Below, one piece after another: positions 7,744 through 15,829 of a stretch of DNA of 64,000 nt. Origin of the DNA: Parvibaculum sp039680535 (lineage in GTDB: Bacteria; Pseudomonadota; Alphaproteobacteria; Parvibaculales; Parvibaculaceae); the NCBI RefSeq assembly GCF_039680535.1, contig NZ_JBDKSS010000022.1:1-64000 (forward strand). The letters are read 5' to 3'. The first letter of the stretch is position 1. The number at the start of each line of letters is the position of its first letter. The translations under genes were made by a program, and so were the position numbers. Under the pieces are notes generated by a model. It saw nothing but the letters and a program-made list of their open reading frames with translations. It did not search any database and was not told the origin of the DNA.

Positions 7744-9063
7744 ATGCGCCTTTCCCGATATTTTCTGCCCACGCTCAAGGAAAACCCCGCCGAGGCTCAA
7801 ATCGTCTCGCATCGCCTCATGCTGCGCTCCGGCATGATCCGGCAGGAGGCCGCCGGCATCTATGCCTGGCTGCCGCTCGGCTTCCGCGTGCTGCAGAACA
7901 TCGAGCAGATCGTGCGCGAGGAAATGGACCGCGCGGGCGCCATCGAGCTTCTGATGCCGACGCTTCAGCTCGCCGATCTCTGGCGCGAAAGCGGCCGCTA
8001 CGATGCCTACGGACCCGAGATGCTGCGCATCAAGGACCGGCATGAGCGCGAGATGCTCTACGGCCCGACCAACGAGGAAATGATCACGGAAATCTTCCGT
8101 GCCTATGTGAAGTCCTATCGCAACCTGCCGGTGAACCTCTACCACACGCAGTGGAAGTTCCGCGACGAGCAGCGCCCCCGTTTCGGCGTCATGCGCGGGC
8201 GCGAATTCCTGATGAAGGACGCCTACTCGTTCGACATCGACGAGGTGGGCGCGCGGCTTTCCTACAACCGCATGTTCGTCGCCTATCTGCGCATCTTCGC
8301 GCGGCTCGGCCTCAAGGCAATCCCGATGCGCGCCGAGACGGGCCCCATCGGCGGCGATCTGAGCCATGAGTTCATCATCCTTGCGGAGACGGGCGAGTCC
8401 GGCGTCTTCATCGACAAGAATGTGCTCGATCTTCCGGTGCCTGCCGAGGATGTGGATTACAACGGCGATCTCACGCCGATCATCAAGCAGTGGACGGACC
8501 TCTACGCGGCGACCGAAGACGTCCACGATCAGGCGCGTTTCGAACGCGAAGTGCCCGAAGCGCGTCGCGTCAACACGCGCGGCATCGAAGTGGGGCAGAT
8601 CTTCTACTTCGGCACGAAATATTCGCAGGCGATGAAAGCCGTGGTTTCCGGCCCCGACGGCGTCGAGCGTCCGGTGCATGGCGGTTCCTACGGCGTCGGC
8701 GTGTCGCGCCTTGTCGGCGGCATCATCGAGGCGAGCCATGACGACAATGGCATCATCTGGCCGGAGGGCGTTGCGCCTTTCAAGGTGGGCCTCGTCAACC
8801 TGAAGGTCGGCGATGCGGAAGCGGATGCTGCCTGCGAAGACCTTTATGCGAAGCTTGGCAAGGCCGGTGTCACGGTTCTCTATGACGACACGGACGAGCG
8901 TGCGGGCGCCAAGTTCTCGAACATGGACCTCATCGGTCTGCCCTGGCAGCTCGTGGTCGGTCCGCGCGGGCTCAAATCCGGCGTCGTCGAATTGAAGAAC
9001 CGCGCGACTGGCGAGCGCGTCGAGCTATCGCCGGAAGCGGCGCTCAACAAGCTCACGAGCTGA
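7744..9063 (+). CDS. proS: Prolyl-tRNA synthetase, short alphaproteobacterial type
   Basis: The 439-residue class II aminoacyl-tRNA synthetase charges tRNA-Pro. Motif 2 is in FRDEQRPRFGVMRGREFLMKD and motif 3 in GGSYGVGVSRLVGG, followed by the anticodon-binding domain (about 340-439). The protein is about 130 residues shorter than E. coli ProS because the editing insertion between motifs 2 and 3 is absent, as is usual in alphaproteobacteria. The start MRLSRYFLPTL at 7744 is the conserved one; an in-frame upstream start at 7666 would add residues not seen in the family. lolC begins 31 bases after the stop. Confidence 0.95.
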   Translation: MRLSRYFLPTLKENPAEAQIVSHRLMLRSGMIRQEAAGIYAWLPLGFRVLQNIEQIVREEMDRAGAIELLMPTLQLADLWRESGRYDAYGPEMLRIKDRHEREMLYGPTNEEMITEIFRAYVKSYRNLPVNLYHTQWKFRDEQRPRFGVMRGREFLMKDAYSFDIDEVGARLSYNRMFVAYLRIFARLGLKAIPMRAETGPIGGDLSHEFIILAETGESGVFIDKNVLDLPVPAEDVDYNGDLTPIIKQWTDLYAATEDVHDQARFEREVPEARRVNTRGIEVGQIFYFGTKYSQAMKAVVSGPDGVERPVHGGSYGVGVSRLVGGIIEASHDDNGIIWPEGVAPFKVGLVNLKVGDAEADAACEDLYAKLGKAGVTVLYDDTDERAGAKFSNMDLIGLPWQLVVGPRGLKSGVVELKNRATGERVELSPEAALNKLTS

Positions 9064-9094
9064 AATCGGGGCCGGGGCGCGACAGGAAGCAAAC

Positions 9095-10396
9095 ATGACT
9101 GATGCCGCAAGCGCCGACGATGTGAAAGCGCAAGGGAAGCGAAAGAGCCTGCCTTTCGGCGCCTTCGAATGGCTGCTTGCCATGCGCTATCTCCGCGCGC
9201 GGCGGCGCGAGGGGTTCATCTCGGTCATCGCGGGATTTTCCTTTGTCGGCATTCTGCTTGGCGTGGCGACGCTCATCATCGTCATGTCGGTGATGAACGG
9301 CTTCCGGACCGAACTGCTCTCGCGCATCCTCGGCCTTAACGGTCACATGTTCGTGCGGGGCGTCACGACCTACGTTCCCGATTACGACTATCTTTCCGAG
9401 ACGATCGTGAAGATTCCCGGTGTGGTCAGCGCGGCCCCCATCGTCGAAGGGCAGGTCATGGCGTCTGGGCGTTCCAATGCACAAGGCGCGCTCGTGCGCG
9501 GCATGCATGAGAGGGATCTGAACCGGCTGAAGGTCGTCTCCGATCATCTGCTCATGGGAACGCTCGGCGGTTTCGATGGCGGCGATGGCGTCGCCGTCGG
9601 CTCGCGGCTCGCGCGCAGTCTCGGCTTGACGCTTGGCGACAACATCACGCTTCTCTCTCCGCGCGGGGCGATCACGCCTTTCGGCACGGCGCCGCGCGTA
9701 AAGGCCTATCGCATCGCCGCGATCTTCGAGATCGGCATGTCGGAATATGATTCCAGTTTCGTCTTCATGCCGCTCGACGAGGCGAGGGAATATTTCCGCA
9801 CCGGCGATGGCGTGACCGCGCTCGAAGTGAAGATCGACAATCCGGACCGCATCAACGAGTTCGTGGGGCCGGTGGGGCAGAAGGCAGGTTCCTGCTGCGA
9901 CGTGATGACGTGGCAGCAGACGAACCAGAGTTTCTTCAGCGCACTTCAGGTCGAGCGGAACGTCATGTTCCTCATTCTGACGCTGATCCTTATCGTCGCG
10001 GCACTCAACATCGTGTCCGGCCTCATCATGCTGGTGAAGGACAAGGGGCGCGATATCGCCGTGCTGCGCACCATGGGCGCGACGCGCGGTTCGGTCATGC
10101 GCATCTTCTTCATATCCGGCGCCTCGATCGGCGTCGTCGGCACGCTGGCGGGCTTCGCGCTGGGGACGCTGTTCTGCCTCAACATCGAGACATTGCGCGT
10201 CTGGCTTTCGGAGCTTTCGGGCACGGAACTCTTCTCGCCTGAAATCTATTTCCTCAGCCACATGCCGGCGGAAATCGACACTGGCGAGGTCGTCTCGGTC
10301 GTGGTCATGGCTCTGTTCCTTTCCTTCGCTGCGACGCTTTACCCGGCATGGCGGGCGGCCTCGCTCGATCCCGTCGAAGCGCTGAGGTACGAGTGA
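9095..10396 (+). CDS. lolC: Lipoprotein-releasing ABC transporter permease LolC/LolE
   Basis: The 433-residue inner-membrane permease helps extract outer-membrane lipoproteins and pass them to LolA. The opening FEWLLAMRYLRARRREGFISVI is typical of the family. A first helix at about 45-70 is followed by a large periplasmic domain (about 70-285) and three C-terminal helices. The C terminus YPAWRAASLDPVEALRYE is the standard MacB/LolC ending. Its stop overlaps the lolD start (TGATG). A single permease gene means a LolF-type homodimer is likely, as in other alphaproteobacteria. Confidence 0.94.
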   Translation: MTDAASADDVKAQGKRKSLPFGAFEWLLAMRYLRARRREGFISVIAGFSFVGILLGVATLIIVMSVMNGFRTELLSRILGLNGHMFVRGVTTYVPDYDYLSETIVKIPGVVSAAPIVEGQVMASGRSNAQGALVRGMHERDLNRLKVVSDHLLMGTLGGFDGGDGVAVGSRLARSLGLTLGDNITLLSPRGAITPFGTAPRVKAYRIAAIFEIGMSEYDSSFVFMPLDEAREYFRTGDGVTALEVKIDNPDRINEFVGPVGQKAGSCCDVMTWQQTNQSFFSALQVERNVMFLILTLILIVAALNIVSGLIMLVKDKGRDIAVLRTMGATRGSVMRIFFISGASIGVVGTLAGFALGTLFCLNIETLRVWLSELSGTELFSPEIYFLSHMPAEIDTGEVVSVVVMALFLSFAATLYPAWRAASLDPVEALRYE

Positions 10397-11106
10397 TGGA
10401 AAATCCCGTTCTCAGCCTGCGGGGCATTCGCCGCGTCTACCGCCAGGGCGAAGAAGAGCTGCGCATCTTCGAGGATGCCTCGCTCGACATTCGCGCGGGC
10501 GAGATGGTTGCGCTGGTCGGGCCTTCGGGTTCCGGCAAATCGTCGCTCCTCCATATCGCGGGGCTGCTCGAAGCGCCGCAGGCGGGCGAGGTCATTTTTT
10601 CGGGCCGCGAATGCGTGAGCCTCAGCGATGGCGAGCGCACGGAGGTCCGGCGCAGCGAGGTCGGCTTCGTCTATCAGTTCCACAATCTCCTGCCTGAATT
10701 CTCCGCGGTGGAAAACGTGGTCCTGCCGCAGATGATTGCGGGCGTGCCGCGCCGAAAGGCGGAGGAGTTCGCGCTCCATCTGCTCGGCAGGCTGGGGCTC
10801 GCGGCGCGCGCGACGCATCGTCCGGCGGAGCTTTCCGGCGGCGAGCAGCAGCGCGTGGCCATTGCGCGCGCACTGGCCAACAGGCCGCGCGTTCTCCTGG
10901 CGGACGAGCCCACGGGCAATCTCGATCCGAAGACCTCGCACATGGTCTTCAACGAATTGCTTGAGGTCTGCCGCACACAGGGCGTTGCCGCGCTGGTCGC
11001 GACGCACAATCTCGACCTCGCGAGCCATATGGATCGCGTCGTGCTGCTGCACGAGGGGAAGCTTCTGGAAGGTGCGGACGTCGCCTCGGCCTATCAGAGC
11101 CTCTGA
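10396..11106 (+). CDS. lolD: Lipoprotein-releasing ABC transporter ATPase
   Basis: The 236-residue ATPase powers lipoprotein release together with LolC. Walker A is GPSGSGKSS (residues 42-50), the Q-loop region is YQFHNLLPEFSAVENV, the signature is LSGGEQQRVAIARAL and Walker B is VLLADEPTGNLD. The start codon overlaps the lolC stop by one base. An alternative start 48 bases upstream would lie inside lolC and is rejected. In related genomes dnaE follows closely; here yeiH, lysR and a peptidase gene intervene. Confidence 0.95.
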   Translation: MENPVLSLRGIRRVYRQGEEELRIFEDASLDIRAGEMVALVGPSGSGKSSLLHIAGLLEAPQAGEVIFSGRECVSLSDGERTEVRRSEVGFVYQFHNLLPEFSAVENVVLPQMIAGVPRRKAEEFALHLLGRLGLAARATHRPAELSGGEQQRVAIARALANRPRVLLADEPTGNLDPKTSHMVFNELLEVCRTQGVAALVATHNLDLASHMDRVVLLHEGKLLEGADVASAYQSL

Positions 11107-11130
11107 CTTTCAGAACCAATCGATTTTATC

Positions 11131-11140
11131 GAACGAAACG
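11131..11140 (+). promoter_or_regulatory. Possible LysR-type operator half upstream of yeiH
   Basis: GAACGAAACG lies 76 bases before yeiH, beside two TCGA repeats (11120-11132). The same ten bases recur on the opposite strand just upstream of the adjacent lysR gene (12266-12282). A motif repeated only before the regulator and its neighbour suggests a binding site for that regulator. Confidence 0.35.
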
Positions 11141-11215
11141 TCCAGAGCTATGCGTTGGACCCCCGCCGGGGCATCCAGCGATCCTTGCCGCAGTCATTGA
11201 TCCCCGGAGATCGGC

Positions 11216-12259
11216 ATGTCTGCGAGCGAAATCCAAACCGCTACCGTTCAACACCATGAGCGCTACGCCGCGCATGGCTGGCTGGCGCGGACGCTGCCGG
11301 GTGTTCTGCTGACTGCTATCATCGCCGTCCTGGCGACCGCACTTCATCATGTTCCCGGCCTTGGCAGTTTCAGCTCGCTCATCCTTTCAATCCTGCTCGG
11401 AATGGCCTTTCACAATGTCGTCGGTACGCCCCGATGGGCAAAGGCTGGCGTCACCTTTTCGCTCCGCCGCATTCTTCGGGGTGCCATCATTCTGCTGGGG
11501 TTGCAATTGACCGTGACGCAGATCGCAACGGTTGGCATGGCCGGTGTGGCGGGCACCGGTCTCACACTTGGTGCGACCTTTTTCTTTACGCTCTGGGCGG
11601 GCCGGCGGCTGGGCGTCGACCGCGCGCTTTCGACCTTGATTGCGACGGGCACCTCGATCTGCGGGGCGTCAGCGGTGGTTGCTGCCAATGCCGTTGTCGA
11701 TGGCGGCGATGAGGATGTTGCCTATGCGATTGCGACCGTGACGGTTTTCGGATCGCTTTCCATGGTGCTTTTTCCATCGCTCGACGCGGCGCTGCATCTC
11801 GCGCCGCATGTTTATGGCTTGTGGAGTGGCGCATCCATTCACGAGATCGCGCAGGTGGTGGCGGCGGCTTTTCAGGAGGGGCAAGACGCCGGGCATTTCG
11901 GCACCATCGTCAAGCTCACCCGCGTGCTGATGCTCGCGCCGGTCGTGTTGCTGCTTGCATGGTTCTGGGACCGCAACGCAGGGAACAGCGGCGCGCGGCG
12001 CAAGGGCACAACCCCCTGGTTCGCTTTCGGCTTTCTTCTGATGGTTGGGGTGAACAGCGTCCTCCCGATCTCCGCCGGTTTTCATCAAGGCGCGTCCGAG
12101 GTCACGACCTTCCTGCTTGCCATGGCGCTAGCGGCGATGGGCCTCGAGACCGATATCGCCCGGCTCAGGGCGAAGGGCCTGCGCCCGCTCGCACTAGGAG
12201 CCTCCGCCTGGATATTCATTACGGCTTTCGGTCTGGCGATGGCGGTGCTCGCCATGTAA
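11216..12259 (+). CDS. yeiH: YeiH/UPF0324 family putative sulfate exporter
   Basis: The 347-residue membrane protein has about ten helices. The motifs SLILSILLGMAFHN, LRGAIILLGLQLT, TGTSICGASAVVAANAV and SGASIHEIAQVVAAAF are those of UPF0324, whose members are linked to export of sulfate or taurine-derived sulfonate products. The gene is followed 46 bases later by a LysR regulator, a frequent pairing (YeiE-YeiH). The leader contains CCGGGG (11166-11171), which could pair with CCCCGG (11202-11207) overlapping the GGAG ribosome-binding site. That pairing is weak and unproven. The transported compound is unknown. Confidence 0.88.
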   Translation: MSASEIQTATVQHHERYAAHGWLARTLPGVLLTAIIAVLATALHHVPGLGSFSSLILSILLGMAFHNVVGTPRWAKAGVTFSLRRILRGAIILLGLQLTVTQIATVGMAGVAGTGLTLGATFFFTLWAGRRLGVDRALSTLIATGTSICGASAVVAANAVVDGGDEDVAYAIATVTVFGSLSMVLFPSLDAALHLAPHVYGLWSGASIHEIAQVVAAAFQEGQDAGHFGTIVKLTRVLMLAPVVLLLAWFWDRNAGNSGARRKGTTPWFAFGFLLMVGVNSVLPISAGFHQGASEVTTFLLAMALAAMGLETDIARLRAKGLRPLALGASAWIFITAFGLAMAVLAM

Positions 12260-12265
12260 TGCTTG

Positions 12266-12282
12266 GAACGATCGTTTCGTTC
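12266..12282. promoter_or_regulatory. Inverted repeat upstream of lysR, likely autoregulatory site
   Basis: GAACGA and TCGTTC form six-base arms separated by five bases, and the repeat ends 23 bases before the GTG start of lysR. The inverted arrangement and the shared GAACGAAACG with the yeiH leader fit a LysR-family operator, which typically overlaps the regulator's own promoter. Confidence 0.4.
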
Positions 12283-12305
12283 AATGGAAAGCATGGCCCC
12301 CATTC

Positions 12306-13202
12306 GTGACCCTCGAACAGCTGCGCATATTCGTTGCCGTCGCCGAGCGAGAGCACGTGACGCGAGCCGCCGCAGCGCTGGGGCTCACGCAGTCGGCGGT
12401 CAGCGCCGCCATTGCAGCGCTTGAGGCGCGCCATGACACGCGGCTTTTCGACCGCGTCGGCCGGCACATCGAACTGACCAATGCGGGCCGTGATTTTCTG
12501 GTCGAGGCGCGGGCGGTGTTGGCGCGTGCGCATGCCGCCGAGCTGGTTCTGAGCGAACTCGGTACCCTCGGGCGCGGCACGCTCAACGTGCAGGCGAGCC
12601 AGACCATTGCGAGTTACTGGCTGCCGTCGCGCCTTGTCCGCTTTCGCGAAGCTCACCCGAAAATCGAAGTGAGGCTGTCCGCCGGCAATACCGAAACCGT
12701 GGCTCGCGCCGTTCTCGAAGGCGATGCCGATCTCGGCTTCGTCGAAGGGGCCGTACGCGTTCCGGCGCTCGCATCGAGCGAGGTCGGGAGTGACCGGCTG
12801 GTGCTTGCCGTGGGCACCAACCATCCGCTGGCCAGGCGGCGCAACTTGAGCCTTGACGATCTCGCCGGCGTTCCTTGGGTCGTACGTGAAGCGGGCTCGG
12901 GAACGCGCTCCGAAATGGAAGCGGCGCTCATCGCCATGAAGATGCAGATTCATGAGCGCGATATCGCGCTCGAACTGCCGTCGAACGAAGCCGTGCGGGC
13001 TGCGTTGGAGGCCGGTGCCGGCGTGGGCGGCATGTCGGAACTGGTCGCGGCGCCGGGCATTCAATCGGGCAGGCTCAAACGGCTCGACATCGATCTGCCG
13101 CAGCGGCCGTTCCTTGCGCTTCGCCATCGCGAGCGTCGTCTCAGCAAAGCCGGCGAGGCGTTGCTCGCCATGTGTGTGAAGAAGCCGGTTCGGCGCAAAT
13201 AG
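12306..13202 (+). CDS. LysR family transcriptional regulator (YeiE/CysB-like)
   Basis: The 298-residue regulator has an N-terminal winged helix-turn-helix (residues 1-60; HVTRAAAALGLTQSAVSAAIAAL is the recognition region) and a two-lobed substrate-binding domain (about 90-295). The start is GTG. Its position right behind yeiH suggests it controls that exporter in response to a sulfur or anion ligand, by analogy with YeiE. An imperfect hairpin at about 13208-13227 follows the stop codon. The family is certain; the ligand and target are inferred. Confidence 0.9.
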   Translation: MTLEQLRIFVAVAEREHVTRAAAALGLTQSAVSAAIAALEARHDTRLFDRVGRHIELTNAGRDFLVEARAVLARAHAAELVLSELGTLGRGTLNVQASQTIASYWLPSRLVRFREAHPKIEVRLSAGNTETVARAVLEGDADLGFVEGAVRVPALASSEVGSDRLVLAVGTNHPLARRRNLSLDDLAGVPWVVREAGSGTRSEMEAALIAMKMQIHERDIALELPSNEAVRAALEAGAGVGGMSELVAAPGIQSGRLKRLDIDLPQRPFLALRHRERRLSKAGEALLAMCVKKPVRRK

Positions 13203-13261
13203 GCCAGAGCCTGCATTCGCAGGGCTAGCGCGCTGGACTGGCAGTCGACGGGGAGGGCGAT

Positions 13262-15550
13262 ATGAAATCGTGGCTGTTTCTTGCCGCCATCGCGGCTGCA
13301 TTCCTTCTCGCGGCGCTTGCAGTCCGTACACCTGCGCCACGGCATGCGGATATTCCGGCACGTGAATTTTCCGCCGCACGCGCGATGGAGGACATCCGCG
13401 TCATCGCCGCGAGGCCGCATCCCATCGGGTCAGCCGATGCGTCCCGCGTTCGCGCTTATCTCGTTTCGCGCATGGCGGCGCTTGGCCTTTCGCCGCGTCT
13501 TGGTTTGGGGCAGGGCACGTTCTCGCTGCCCGCGCGGCGGATATTCGTTGCGGGGCGCGTCGTCAATATCGTCGGCCTGTTGCCCGGAACGCAGCGGGAT
13601 CTGCCCGCGATCCTCATCATGGCGCATTACGACACGGTGCCGAATTCGCCGGGCGCAGCCGATGACACGGCGGGCGGCGCCTCGGCGCTCGAGATCGTCG
13701 CCAATCTGAAAGCGGCGGGCCCACGCCTTCGCGACGTGGTCATTCTCTTCACAGACGGCGAGGAAGCGGGGCTCCTTGGTTCCGATGCTTTCTTTGCTAA
13801 CGATCCGCTGGCGCGCCGCGTCGGCCTCGTCATCAATCTCGAGGCGCGCGGCGGCGGCGGCCGCGCGATGATGTTCGAGACCAATGGGAAGGTCGGAGGC
13901 GTCGTGTCGGCCTACGGCCACGCGGCGGCGCTTCCCAGCGCCAATTCGCTGGCGGCCTTCGTCTATCGGCACATGCCGAACGGCACCGACTTTACCAACG
14001 CCGCACGGCACGGAAAGGCAGGGCTCAACTTCGCCTATGTCGGCGATGAACTTGCCTATCACACGGCCCATGCGACGCCGGAGAACATAGATCCCGCCAG
14101 CGTGCAGCATATGGGTGCGAGTGTGCTGGGGCTCGTGGCGCGCCTTTCCAACGCGCGGGAATATCCCGATGGCGGCGGCGAGCGGGTCTATGCAGATGTT
14201 CTGGGGCAGGGCTTCATCGCCTATCCGGTCTGGGGCGGCTGGTTGATCGTTGCAACGTCGGCGGCGCTCCTGGCCTTCGCCGCCATCCGATGGCGACAGC
14301 GGGGCGCGCTTCGCGCTGGTGATATGCTGCGTGGCGTCTGCCTCTTTCTCGGCATGACGCTCGGCGTCGGTCTCGTACTCGGCCTTGTCGGCTGGCTGAT
14401 GCTCGGCTTCACGGACATGCAGCTGAAATATGCGCTGCTTTCGAGATATGGCTTCGTGCTTGGCGGCTATGTCGCGCTTGCGGCGGGGCTTGCGCTCAGC
14501 CTCGCCGGTGTGCTTCTCCGCAGGTCGTTTGCGGGGCGCGATGCCCAGACGGAGGGGCTCTGGTTCGGCGGGCTCGCGCTGCTGCTCGCCGCCTCGGTCG
14601 GCCTCCAGATAGCTGCGCCTGTCACGGCCTTCATTGCGGCATGGCCGCTCCTCGTTGCGTCTCTGGCGGCGGCTCTGCCGCCCGCGCTCCTTGCCGGCCG
14701 CGACAGGCTGGTGCTCGTGGCGGCGACCGCCATCGGAACGATCGGCGCGGCGCAGGCTGCCGAATGGGGTGTGCAGATTTTCGGGGCCCTCGGCGTCAAC
14801 GTGCCCGCACTGCTGACCGTGCAGGTGGCGACGGTTTCAGTGCTGCTGTGGCCATCCATGCTCGCATTGTTGCGGTCGGCGCGGGCCTGGGCGACGCCTC
14901 TGGCATTGATCGTTCTTGGCGGCGCTTCCGTTCTCTATGCGCGGTTCGCGCCTGCCGATGCGGCGCATCCGCGCCTGACGGAGGCCTTTTATGCGGCTGG
15001 TCCGGGCGCGCAGGATTTCCAGCGGATCGCGGATTTCCCCCGCCTCGATGACTGGTCGCTCGCCGCGCTCCGGTCGGATGGCGGCGAGGTCGAGAGAGAG
15101 GAGTTCCAGCCCTTCCTGCCGTCGAAAGTCTGGTCTGCACCGGCAAAACCCGTCCCGGTTGCGAAGCCTTCGATCTCGGTGGTGAAAAATGAGGCGAGGG
15201 GCGACCGGCGGCTTCTCACGCTGCGGCTCGCCCCGGCGCGTGGCGGGCGCGAATTGCGTCTCTTCGTGGAGCCAAGCGTCGATCTCGCCGATGTCGCCAT
15301 CAACGGCCAGCCCGTTTCCGCTTCGATGGCGGCGGGTGTCTGGACAGGTTTCGGCTATGCCGCTCCGCCGGCCGAAGGCGTACTGCTGTCCTTCTCCGCC
15401 GGTGCGAGCGGGAGGGTCGAGGCAAAGCTGGCGGAGGTTGCCGATGGCTGGCCCGAAGGCGCAGCGGTGCCGCCCAAGCCTGAAGGGCTCATGCCCTGGC
15501 GCTATTCCGACGTGACGGTTGGCCTGACGGATTTTTCCACAGCCTGGTAG
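13262..15550 (+). CDS. Membrane-anchored M28 family zinc peptidase
   Basis: The 762-residue protein has an N-terminal membrane anchor (residues 1-20). An M28 aminopeptidase domain (about 40-310) follows, with zinc ligands and catalytic residues in AHYDTVPNSPGAADD (His122, Asp134) and TDGEEAG (Glu167, Glu168) and a late histidine in AYHTAHATPEN. About eight transmembrane helices follow (roughly 325-570), then a soluble C-terminal domain (about 580-762). This peptidase-plus-membrane-plus-beta-domain layout resembles the ERMP1/Fxna type. A peptidase face outside the cytoplasm is likely. The substrate is unknown, and it is not obviously linked to its neighbours. Confidence 0.85.
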   Translation: MKSWLFLAAIAAAFLLAALAVRTPAPRHADIPAREFSAARAMEDIRVIAARPHPIGSADASRVRAYLVSRMAALGLSPRLGLGQGTFSLPARRIFVAGRVVNIVGLLPGTQRDLPAILIMAHYDTVPNSPGAADDTAGGASALEIVANLKAAGPRLRDVVILFTDGEEAGLLGSDAFFANDPLARRVGLVINLEARGGGGRAMMFETNGKVGGVVSAYGHAAALPSANSLAAFVYRHMPNGTDFTNAARHGKAGLNFAYVGDELAYHTAHATPENIDPASVQHMGASVLGLVARLSNAREYPDGGGERVYADVLGQGFIAYPVWGGWLIVATSAALLAFAAIRWRQRGALRAGDMLRGVCLFLGMTLGVGLVLGLVGWLMLGFTDMQLKYALLSRYGFVLGGYVALAAGLALSLAGVLLRRSFAGRDAQTEGLWFGGLALLLAASVGLQIAAPVTAFIAAWPLLVASLAAALPPALLAGRDRLVLVAATAIGTIGAAQAAEWGVQIFGALGVNVPALLTVQVATVSVLLWPSMLALLRSARAWATPLALIVLGGASVLYARFAPADAAHPRLTEAFYAAGPGAQDFQRIADFPRLDDWSLAALRSDGGEVEREEFQPFLPSKVWSAPAKPVPVAKPSISVVKNEARGDRRLLTLRLAPARGGRELRLFVEPSVDLADVAINGQPVSASMAAGVWTGFGYAAPPAEGVLLSFSAGASGRVEAKLAEVADGWPEGAAVPPKPEGLMPWRYSDVTVGLTDFSTAW

Positions 15551-15558
15551 GAAGGCGC

Positions 15559-15587
15559 TTGACAGGCGAGAACAGAAAGGGAACACT
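15559..15587 (+). promoter_or_regulatory. Candidate promoter of the SOS-controlled small gene
   Basis: TTGACA (15559-15564) is a perfect -35 box. Seventeen bases later comes AACACT (15582-15587), a poor -10 match. The first SOS box (15570-15584) lies in the spacer and overlaps the -10 region, as expected of a LexA-repressed promoter. Confidence 0.45.
15570..15584 (+). promoter_or_regulatory. SOS box 1 (LexA operator)
   Basis: GAAC-N7-GAAC exactly matches the alphaproteobacterial LexA operator (GTTC-N7-GTTC read on the other strand). It lies between the -35 and -10 positions of the promoter of the 46-residue gene. Confidence 0.75.
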
Positions 15588-15595
15588 TCGAACAA

Positions 15596-15610
15596 GAACA
15601 TTCCATGAAC
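15596..15610 (+). promoter_or_regulatory. SOS box 2 (LexA operator)
   Basis: This second GAAC-N7-GAAC ends one base before the GGAG ribosome-binding site (15611-15614) of the gene at 15622. Two perfect boxes with 26-base centre spacing imply tight, cooperative LexA repression. Confidence 0.75.
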
Positions 15611-15621
15611 GGAGTATCGAT

Positions 15622-15762
15622 ATGAGCAGGCTCATTGCTACGGCTTCGAAATCGACGGCTCGCTACTGGCTCAAGGATGTGGCGGCGCTGGCTTCCATCG
15701 GCGGTTTCGTCTGGGTGGCGGGAACCTGGGCGCAGATCGCCCACGGATTTATGGCCGGCTGA
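15622..15762 (+). CDS. 46-residue single-helix membrane protein under LexA control, SidA-like
   Basis: The start is the ATG at 15622, seven bases after GGAG. The protein has a basic N terminus (Arg3, Lys10, Arg14, Lys18), then one hydrophobic helix at about residues 19-42 (DVAALASIGGFVWVAGTWA), and nothing more. Two perfect SOS boxes precede it and dnaE follows 67 bases later. In Caulobacter the SOS-induced division inhibitor SidA is a 29-residue single-helix inner-membrane protein that acts on the FtsW/FtsN divisome, and I recall its gene lying next to dnaE. Regulation, size, topology and position all match. Sequence similarity to SidA could not be tested here, so the assignment is inference. 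Confidence 0.6.
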   Translation: MSRLIATASKSTARYWLKDVAALASIGGFVWVAGTWAQIAHGFMAG

Positions 15763-15778
15763 TTCTGTCCACAGCTTT

Positions 15779-15797
15779 GGGAGCCTGCAGGGCTCCC
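15779..15797 (+). repeat. Hairpin between the SOS gene and dnaE
   Basis: A perfect 7-bp stem (GGGAGCC with GGCTCCC) closes a five-base loop. No T run follows, so it is not a standard terminator. It may limit read-through from the SOS promoter into dnaE or protect the upstream mRNA end. Confidence 0.5.
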
Positions 15798-15829
15798 GGC
15801 AGGTGACATGACGGAAGCAGGGGCGGAAA

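Noticed and set aside
15581..15593. Additional GAAC pair (15581/15590) as a third SOS box
   Set aside because: Spacing is five bases between the half-sites, not seven; only 15570/15581 and 15596/15607 fit.
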